Shown here: positions 58,260-64,000 of the stretch, piece by piece
Numbering within the stretch: the stretch's first letter is position 1
Layout: every line of letters starts with the position of its first letter
Assembly: GCF_042677945.1 (NCBI RefSeq)
Contig: NZ_JBHUDN010000014.1
Length of the DNA: 64,000 bases
DNA from: Haloplanus litoreus
GTDB lineage: Archaea; Halobacteriota; Halobacteria; Halobacteriales; Haloferacaceae
Reading direction: 5' to 3' (one strand)
Translations under genes and position numbers: made by a program
Notes under the pieces: model-generated
Databases searched by the model: none
What the model was told of the DNA's origin: nothing
What the model saw: only the letters and a program-made list of their open reading frames with translations

Positions 58260-59613
58260 CCTCCGCACCTCCGCCCGTCTCGGCCTTGGAGGCGACGCCG
58301 GCGCTTCTGTCGCCACCGGCGGGACGACCGATCAGCGGGATGGCCGCCGCCGTCTCCTTGCGGTGGCCGAGCATCCCCTCGGGCCGGTTGTGCATCAGCC
58401 AGATCAACACGACGCCCATGACGACGAGCTGGAGCTGGCGGACCGAATCGAGCGTGTAGAGTAAGAAGGGGATGGGATCCAGATTCGCGATCAGTGGCGC
58501 GACGGCGGGACCGAAGCTTCCGGGGGCGTCGCCGGGCTGGAAGACGCTCGTGACGAGGTTCTGGAAGTAGAGCGGACCCTGATAGAGTGCGGCGGCGAAG
58601 ATAGCACCGCCGACGACGCTCCCGGTGTTCGACCCGGCGCCGCCGATGATGAGTGCGATCCAGACGAAGAACGTGAGCCGCGGGCGGAAGAAGTTCGGCG
58701 TGACGGCACCCTGCCCCATCAGCCAGAGGATGCCGACCAGCCCCATGAGCGCACAGCCGAGCATGAACGACGTGATCTTGAAGCGGTCGGTGTTCTTGCC
58801 GAGGGCGCGGGCGACGTCCTCGTCCTCGCGGATGGCCTTCAGCACGCGACCGAACGGGGATTCTCCCGTCCGCTTCAGGAGCCAGAAGTAGGCGGTGACG
58901 ACCCCCAGGAGGACGACGCCGTAGACGAGGCTGTGGACGATGGGGTCGGGGTTGTTCGTGACGACCCGCCCGACGAGTGCGACGAGGGCGTCGTAGACAC
59001 CGGAGAGGCCGAGTGCGTCGATGAACGTCAGCAGTGGGTCTGGGAAATCGAGGATGAGACCGCTCCCGCCGCCGAAGCCGACGCGGGTAGTGTCGCCGGC
59101 GAGCGTGTGGGGGGACTGGAACTGCTGGAAGGTCGAGGAGAGGAGGGAGAAGCGGACGATTTCGGACATGGCGATGGTGACGATGGCGAGGTAGTCGGCG
59201 CGGAGTCGAAGTGCCGGGAGCGCGACCACGAAGCCGAGGAGGGCCGCGGCGACCATTCCCGCGAGGATACCGATGGGGATGGGCAGACCGAGACCGCCGA
59301 CCTGCGCCGCACCCCCGGAGCCGTAGAGTGGTTTCGAGACGAACGCCATCACGTAGATGCCGACGGCCATGAAGCCGACGACGCCGATGTTGAACAGTCC
59401 CGTGTACCCCCAGTGGAGGTTCAGAGCGAGCGCGAGCGTGGCGAAGACGCCGATGTAGAACGTGAGGGAGGCGATGGAGTTCAACTGCCCGCGGAGGCTG
59501 TAACCCAGGATCTGCCCGCTCAGCAGGTACGCGGCGTAGATGACGATGAGGACGGCGGTGATCTTGACGGCGTCTTCCTCCCAGAGCCGTTTCGCGGACT
59601 CGGCGGCGCTCAT
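58252..59613 (-). CDS. livM: branched-chain-type ABC transporter permease LivM
   Basis: This 453-residue permease has about ten membrane helices. NLHWGYTGLFNIGVVGFMAVGIY near 65-87, LRLRADYLAIVTIAMSEIVRF near 135 and GRVLKAIREDEDVARALGKNT near 250 are LivM landmarks. The C-terminal tail is cytoplasmic. Coupled to livH by a 4-bp overlap. Confidence 0.92.
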   Translation of the reverse strand: MSAAESAKRLWEEDAVKITAVLIVIYAAYLLSGQILGYSLRGQLNSIASLTFYIGVFATLALALNLHWGYTGLFNIGVVGFMAVGIYVMAFVSKPLYGSGGAAQVGGLGLPIPIGILAGMVAAALLGFVVALPALRLRADYLAIVTIAMSEIVRFSLLSSTFQQFQSPHTLAGDTTRVGFGGGSGLILDFPDPLLTFIDALGLSGVYDALVALVGRVVTNNPDPIVHSLVYGVVLLGVVTAYFWLLKRTGESPFGRVLKAIREDEDVARALGKNTDRFKITSFMLGCALMGLVGILWLMGQGAVTPNFFRPRLTFFVWIALIIGGAGSNTGSVVGGAIFAAALYQGPLYFQNLVTSVFQPGDAPGSFGPAVAPLIANLDPIPFLLYTLDSVRQLQLVVMGVVLIWLMHNRPEGMLGHRKETAAAIPLIGRPAGGDRSAGVASKAETGGGAEDE

Positions 59614-60725
59614 GCGGTCGACCTCCCGGAGAACAGCCCCTGCGGGCGGACCAGCAGGATGACGATCATGACGACGAACGCGGCCGCCCGCGAGAACGCG
59701 GAGGGGATCCAGAGCACGGAGACGGAGGCGGCGACGCCGATGACGAGGCCGCCGGCGATGGCGCCGTAGATGGAGCCGATGCCACCGAGAATGACCGCCG
59801 CAAAGATCAGGAGCAGGAGCAACCAGCCGTCGTTGAATCCGAGAGTCCCCTTCCAGAGGACGAACACGTAGCCGGCGACGCCGGTGAGACCGCCGCCGAC
59901 GATCCAGGTGGCGCGGACGACCCGTTCGGTCGGGATGCCGGTGATCCGGGCGAGGTCCTCGTTGTCGGACATGGCCCGCATCGCCTTGCCGAGTTTCGTC
60001 GTCTGGAGCAGGAGGTGGACGCCGAGCATCAGGCCAGTGGCGACGACGAGGAGCGTGATATCGTGGGCGTCGATGCGGACGACGCCGTCGACGAAGTAGA
60101 GCGGGATCTGCGGGATGGCGCCGGCGGCCGTCGTCCCGCGGACGTCGGAGCCGAAGACGAACTGGATCAGGTACCGAAGCGCGAACGCGACGCCGATGCT
60201 CGTGATCAGGAGGGTGATGCCGCTCTCGTCGCGGATCGGCCGGTAGACGATCCGGTCGAGAGCGAGCGCCAGCAGGACGGTGACGACGCCCGCGACGACG
60301 ACGCCCGCGACGACGGCGACGGGAGTGGTCGTCACACCGATGCCGAGCGCCCCGCCGAGGACGGAGCCGCCGGCGCCGACGAGTAGGAGCGAACCGACGT
60401 CCGCCCGGCCCAGACCCGCCAGCAGGTAGGTGGTCGCCCACCCCGCGAACGCGCCGCTCGTGATGTAGTCACCGTGTGAGAAGTTAGCGAAATTGAGAAT
60501 ACTGTAGGTCATCGAGAGACCGATACCGGCCAGACCGACCACGAGACCGCGCATCAGACCGTCCCAGACGAGCGAGCCGACGCGGGAGAACGTGACCGCG
60601 TCGGAGATCAGCAGCCCCCAGAGCAGGTCGCCGAGCAGAAAGAGCCCGATGGCCACGAATACGGCCGCCAGGGCTCGGTCGACCGTCAACAGTCGCCCGC
60701 TTGCGTGCGCGTCCGTGAATCCCAT
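59610..60725 (-). CDS. livH: branched-chain-type ABC transporter permease LivH
   Basis: This 371-residue permease has about nine helices. GLSMTYSILNFANFSHGDYITSGAF near 68-92 and KAMRAMSDNEDLARITGIPTE near 250 are typical of LivH. It opens the livHMGF operon. A binding-protein gene would normally be next to livH; here it is at the opposite, convergent end. Confidence 0.92.
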   Translation of the reverse strand: MGFTDAHASGRLLTVDRALAAVFVAIGLFLLGDLLWGLLISDAVTFSRVGSLVWDGLMRGLVVGLAGIGLSMTYSILNFANFSHGDYITSGAFAGWATTYLLAGLGRADVGSLLLVGAGGSVLGGALGIGVTTTPVAVVAGVVVAGVVTVLLALALDRIVYRPIRDESGITLLITSIGVAFALRYLIQFVFGSDVRGTTAAGAIPQIPLYFVDGVVRIDAHDITLLVVATGLMLGVHLLLQTTKLGKAMRAMSDNEDLARITGIPTERVVRATWIVGGGLTGVAGYVFVLWKGTLGFNDGWLLLLLIFAAVILGGIGSIYGAIAGGLVIGVAASVSVLWIPSAFSRAAAFVVMIVILLVRPQGLFSGRSTA

Positions 60726-60856
60726 AGTGGAAGTCTCGTGCTGTGTGGGAACGTGACACGGTCATAAACCTTTCTTTCAATCGGGTGACTGAAGTTCACC
60801 ACCGGCGTCGGTCGCCCGGACGGAACTGACTTCGGCGACGTTGCCCTACGGAGCGT

Positions 60857-61342
60857 ATGGTCGCCGTCGAGTCGGCGGAGCCGGACGACGCTGATGCGGT
60901 CGCCGACCGGTGGGCCGACCTCGCGGCCGGACAGCGCCGCTACGGCTCCCACCTCCGCCCGGACGAGAGCGGGGCGGCGATTCGGGAGCTGATGGCCCGG
61001 GCCGCGGCGGACGGCCGTCTCGACGTCGCCCGTACCGACGACGACATCGTGGGGTTCGTCCGCTACGACATCGAGCGCGGTCCGCTCGCCCAGGACGTGA
61101 TCCGTGGCGTCGTCCGGGACCTGTACGTCGACCCCGAGCGGAGAGGTGAGGGCGTCGGCGGGGCGCTACTCGACGCCGCGGAGCGCGAACTGCTGGCGCG
61201 CGGCGCCGACGTCGTCACGGTGGAGGCGATGGCCGACAACGAGGACGCGATCCGGCTGTACGAACGGCGCGGGTATCGTCCGCACCGAATCGCGTTCGAG
61301 CGAGAGGTCGAAAACGATAAACGCTCCCGCGGGAACCGATAA
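60857..61342 (+). CDS. GNAT-family N-acetyltransferase
   Basis: This 161-residue protein has the acetyl-CoA-binding motif A at about 92-115 (RDLYVDPERRGEGVGGALLD) and motif B near 130 (VEAMADNEDAIRLYERRGY). The substrate cannot be inferred. It ends 6 bp before a tRNA gene. Confidence 0.9.
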   Translation: MVAVESAEPDDADAVADRWADLAAGQRRYGSHLRPDESGAAIRELMARAAADGRLDVARTDDDIVGFVRYDIERGPLAQDVIRGVVRDLYVDPERRGEGVGGALLDAAERELLARGADVVTVEAMADNEDAIRLYERRGYRPHRIAFEREVENDKRSRGNR

Positions 61343-61348
61343 TCCACG

Positions 61349-61422
61349 CGCCAGGGGAGCATGGGCGGTTCATGCACTCGACTTGTAATCGAGACTTCGT
61401 GGGTTCGAATCCCACCCCTGGC
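61349..61422 (+). tRNA. tRNA-Thr (TGT anticodon)
   Basis: Acceptor GCCAGGG pairs with CCCTGGC. The anticodon arm CTCGA-CTTGTAA-TCGAG gives TGT (reads ACA). Short variable loop, T-arm GTGGGTTCGAATCCCAC. An integrase-like fragment lies 46 bp downstream, consistent with use as an attachment site. Confidence 0.95.
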
Positions 61423-61468
61423 TTCGAGCCAAAGGTGCAAAGCCTCGCCTGCCGTCCAGTTGTCTGCG

Positions 61469-61635
61469 ATGGACAACGATCTCGAGCCGCGGATCGAACG
61501 GCTTCGCGACCAGTGGAGGCCGTCGAGCGCGGCGGCGCCGACGACCGTCTCGGCCGGGAACTCGTCAACCGTGCCGCCGTGATCCGGACCGCAGGTGTCT
61601 TAGAACGTCCGGTGACAGGGTTTCAGAATCCGTGC
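61469..61635 (+). pseudogene. possible integrase N-terminal remnant, frameshifted
   Basis: ATG 61469 begins MDNDLEPRIERLRDQW, which resembles the N-terminus of haloarchaeal tyrosine integrases as I recall them. After a one-base shift the frame continues EAVERGGADDRLGRELVNRA. No catalytic domain follows; the sequence to 61742 has no other gene. Position just after a tRNA supports an integration remnant, but similarity of such a short piece is weak. Confidence 0.35.
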
Positions 61636-61742
61636 TGAACGTACGGTACGTCCCGGTCACGACACCCGACCGGTCGCGCTGACGGCGACATGTGTCGTGC
61701 CTTCGGGGTGTCATCGTCGCCACTGCACCGAGGAGTCGTTGC

Positions 61743-62408
61743 TCAATCTGGCTGTTCACTGCCATCCAGCAGGGACGATACGACGAGCCGCTTGATTCCA
61801 CGTCGAAGGAGACCACTGGCTGCAGGTTGAGAGATATCCAGATCAGCGGCGACCTCGCTGAGAGTCGCGTTCCGTGGTTCCTCGAAATACCCTGTTTCGA
61901 ATGCGACGAGGAGTGCTTCTCGTTGGCTGTCGGTCAACCCCGCGTCCGTATTACCCAAACTAGCGTATTCGTTCACTCGCAGTAAATCGATATCAATGTC
62001 GTTCTGTTGTGCATAGTCCCAGAGGTGGACCAGCCCCGATCGGTCGGGCATCCACACCGTTAGGATCCAAGCGCTTCCGTCGTTCTCCATGTCGAGGATG
62101 ACACCGCTCGCGGCCGAAATGACTGGAGAGAGAATCTTCGCTTCGTCCGTATACTCGAAGCTATAGATTGCCTCCTCGTCTCTGGTTTCGATGACCCGTT
62201 CGAATTGGTCGATGGTGCGATCACTCCGTAATCCGTCTTCGAACTGGAGAAAGTCGGAGGACTCTATGTGATAGAAGAATCGTCCCGACGTTGGATCCGT
62301 GCCTGCCTCTGACACCGACCTGACTTTCGAACTTCGGTCGTGAGTGACCGTCTCGGTGAGCACTATGTCGGGGTGCTTGACTCGGACGACCGCTTTAATG
62401 TCAGTCAT
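61743..62408 (-). CDS. Bat-type HTH_10 transcriptional regulator
   Basis: This 221-residue protein has a sensing N-terminus (1-155) and an HTH_10 domain (about 160-213: LTDSQREALLVAFETGYFEEPRN, then LSEVAADLDISQPAASGLLRRGI). Same class as 39021-39686 but visibly AT-richer in codon choice than its neighbours, which suggests recent acquisition with the tRNA-linked segment. Target unknown. Confidence 0.82.
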   Translation of the reverse strand: MTDIKAVVRVKHPDIVLTETVTHDRSSKVRSVSEAGTDPTSGRFFYHIESSDFLQFEDGLRSDRTIDQFERVIETRDEEAIYSFEYTDEAKILSPVISAASGVILDMENDGSAWILTVWMPDRSGLVHLWDYAQQNDIDIDLLRVNEYASLGNTDAGLTDSQREALLVAFETGYFEEPRNATLSEVAADLDISQPAASGLLRRGIKRLVVSSLLDGSEQPD

Positions 62409-63449
62409 TGTTTTGTAGGGCGGTAGTTTTAGCGTATCAAAACGTACAATCGAGATGGTTCAGATGTCTGTCGGAACGCCACGTTGCACTGTTGCTCTCC
62501 GATAGTAGCAGTGGCCGTGTGACGGCTTAACTGAGTCGGCTGGTCATCGGTTCCGAATACGAGGGCCCTGTTCGATATCACCGCTCAGATGAGACGGACA
62601 GACCGTAAACCACTCAGGAAGGAACATACCCCCCCGCGAATCGGCCGTTTCAACGCGTTCGGCCGCAGCCATCTCGATATCTCAGATGCGATGGTTGAAC
62701 AGTCTCGCCCAGAGACGCTCAAACCGACCGGCTCCGAATGGCGGGAAGACCCCGGCGGGGAGGTAGAATTTTGATTCAGGGGCTCTGCCTTGCTCGTCGG
62801 TGTGGGATCTCTGTGTCATACAGGTGAATAGTGGACCCGTGACCGCATTGCTCTGTAGCTTATTCGTATAACCCGTTTATACCGTGTTTGGAAGAGTTCC
62901 TGCACCCTGACACCTTCCGCACGCCGCTCGGTGGAACCGATGGAAACGACGAGAGGCGAGTGAAAAGACGGCTATCGTCACAGAGAACGCCGCGAGAGAG
63001 TTTCGAGGCGTGTCCGTCCCCGTTCCGGGTCAGTGTGCTACTAGCTCTGTGGTGCCACTCTCTTATCTCGTCCCCCGGGGCCACCGGATCCCAGACCCAC
63101 AGAGCAGCGCCCGACTGCTGAACGCACTTTCTACCGTCAACAGCCGGATCGTTCGCTCACGCTCCGCTGATTACAGCGCGCGAGTTCGGCACACACTGGC
63201 CCCAATCGCCGGTCACGGGGTATGGTGGGAATCGCCGTGCCGCCTCGGACGTGCCACATATTACCACATCGCTCGGCGAACTGAACGGGGCGCGATCAAC
63301 ACGCCAGTAAGGGCTAACGAGGGTGCGGATCGCTCACTACGGAGAACACGGATAGCGTCGGCTATGTGGGTGACCGTCCGAAAAATCGATGTCGTTGTTC
63401 GTCGCTGTTCGTCGCTGTTCGTCGCTGTGAGAGACGGGGTGTCTCGGGC
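62409..63449. other. gene-poor, AT-richer 1-kb stretch
   Basis: Only short frames are open here (at most about 60-75 codons uninterrupted in non-shadow positions), and none has a recognisable protein pattern or promoter. GGGCCCTG near 62571 and CAGGGGCTC near 62777 form an imperfect inverted pair around about 200 bp, perhaps the ends of a decayed insertion sequence. Nothing else is identified. Confidence 0.4.
63397..63426. repeat. three tandem copies of GTTCGTCGCT
   Basis: Three perfect contiguous 10-bp units lie 23 bp downstream of the cold-shock gene stop. Origin probably slippage; no function evident. Confidence 0.8.
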
Positions 63450-63656
63450 TTACTGCCGGACGACGTTCGTCGCGCGAGGCCCCTTCGGTGAGGACTCGAT
63501 GTCGAACTCGACTTCAGTACCTTCGGTGAGGTCCTCGCCGCCAACGTCCTCCATGTGGAAGAAGACGTCTTCGTCGTCGTCGAGGTCGCCGTCGTCAGTC
63601 GAGATGAAACCGTAACCGCCTGTGTCGTTGAAGAAATCAACCGTACCGTTTGCCAT
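63450..63656 (-). CDS. cspA: cold-shock domain protein
   Basis: This 68-residue protein starts MANGTVDFFNDTGGYGFIST (RNP1-like GYGFI) and has DVFFHMEDVGG (RNP2-like VFFH) and GPRATNVVRQ at the end. The domain binds single-stranded nucleic acid. ATG 63656 is preferred; ten extra upstream codons are open but atypical. An acidic insert (DDGDLDDDED) is slightly longer than in common homologues. Confidence 0.93.
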   Translation of the reverse strand: MANGTVDFFNDTGGYGFISTDDGDLDDDEDVFFHMEDVGGEDLTEGTEVEFDIESSPKGPRATNVVRQ

Positions 63657-63874
63657 TACAAACGAACGTAGGTGCGAGAACGGCATAACCCTTCCGAGGG
63701 TCGGGGTACCACGACCCGTTACAACGTGTTCGCATGCGAACGTAGCAACGTTGCCGTTGGCCGGAGCGTGCTGAACACCTGTCGTATATTAGCAAGTGCA
63801 CTGTAGTCTGGAGTGACCGTTCGATATCGGTATCCTGCCCAATGCTTATTCGGTTTCCACACCTCCTTCGAACG

Positions 63875-64000
63875 GTGAGTCTATTCGAGAAAGCCGGCAA
63901 GAAGTTCGAGGAAACGAAACGGATGTTCACGGATGGGAAGGAAGCCGAGTACGTCTGCCGATCCTGTGAGGAGCCAGTGGCTGAAAACTGTGGGTACTGC
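63875..64000 (+). CDS. zinc-ribbon protein, partial at window end
   Basis: The frame from GTG 63875 reads MSLFEKAGKKFEETKRMFTDG, then a CRSCEEPVAENCGYC region with two Cys pairs of a zinc ribbon, and continues beyond the window. An in-frame ATG at 63842 is an alternative start. Haloarchaeal proteins of this pattern are small; function unknown. Confidence 0.6.
   Translation, partial: MSLFEKAGKKFEETKRMFTDGKEAEYVCRSCEEPVAENCGYC

Noticed and set aside
62589..62774. A 61-codon frame in the gene-poor stretch as a real gene
   Set aside because: No promoter, no family pattern and irregular composition.

Overview
The window is chromosomal DNA from a halophilic archaeon (class Halobacteria). GC content is high, the proteins are acidic (aspartate/glutamate-rich) and secreted proteins carry twin-arginine lipoprotein signals. 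The ribosomal and RNA-polymerase operon has archaeal content and order, and many promoters sit so close to start codons that transcripts would be nearly leaderless. A run of 23 N at 29766-29788 shows that it is a draft assembly.

Layout. 0.1-3.5 kb: a TctA-like membrane protein and the L1-P0-P1 stalk operon with a structured leader. 3.6-6.9 kb: a tungstate-type ABC importer and a divergent ModE/TOBE regulator. 6.9-11.6 kb: an operon of secreted COG1361 protein, RND/MMPL exporter and universal stress protein. 11.8-15.9 kb: Old Yellow Enzyme, DUF2088 protein, L11 and M42 peptidase. 16-26 kb: a HerA-like ATPase followed by a secretion/surface locus (DUF5305, SipW-like signal peptidase, rhomboid, an anchored CARDB protein, three DUF1102-like secreted proteins and an HTH regulator). 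26-32 kb: esterase, NurA, HAD phosphatase, CBS-less IMPDH/GMPR and S8e. 32.4-39 kb: phosphate locus (AbrB-PhoU protein, pstSCAB, phoU). 39-42 kb: Bat-type regulator, a methyltransferase-like/NTF2-like ORF and a DUF2342 protein. 42-48.2 kb: the S2-enolase-RpoK-RpoN-S9-L13-L18e-tRNA(Leu)-RpoD-S11-S4-S13-tRNA(Ser) cluster. 48.4-55.2 kb: moaA, Mrp/ApbC, stress, repair and small proteins, and tRNA(Ser). 55.4-60.7 kb: a LivHMGF transporter convergent with an unusual binding protein. 60.8-64 kb: tRNA(Thr) followed by a gene-poor, AT-richer stretch with an integrase-like remnant, then cspA and a partial zinc-ribbon gene. I see no rRNA genes and no CRISPR array.

Four things stand out. (1) The branched-chain-type binding protein at 55384-56724 has its two halves in swapped order, a natural circular permutation or an assembly rearrangement. 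(2) A dispersed element of about 85-110 bp whose end (CTGATACGG) supplies the TGA stop codon of five different genes; one copy has a perfect 10-bp terminal inverted repeat. (3) A near-identical dyad, GTAACT-N5-CAGTTA, lies both between the tungstate importer and its ModE-like regulator and upstream of moaA, which suggests a small Mo/W regulon. (4) The DUF1102/SipW/rhomboid locus resembles a secretion-and-assembly unit for TasA/AbpA-like surface fibres. Functional assignments come from reading motifs and from memory of protein families; no database search was possible.
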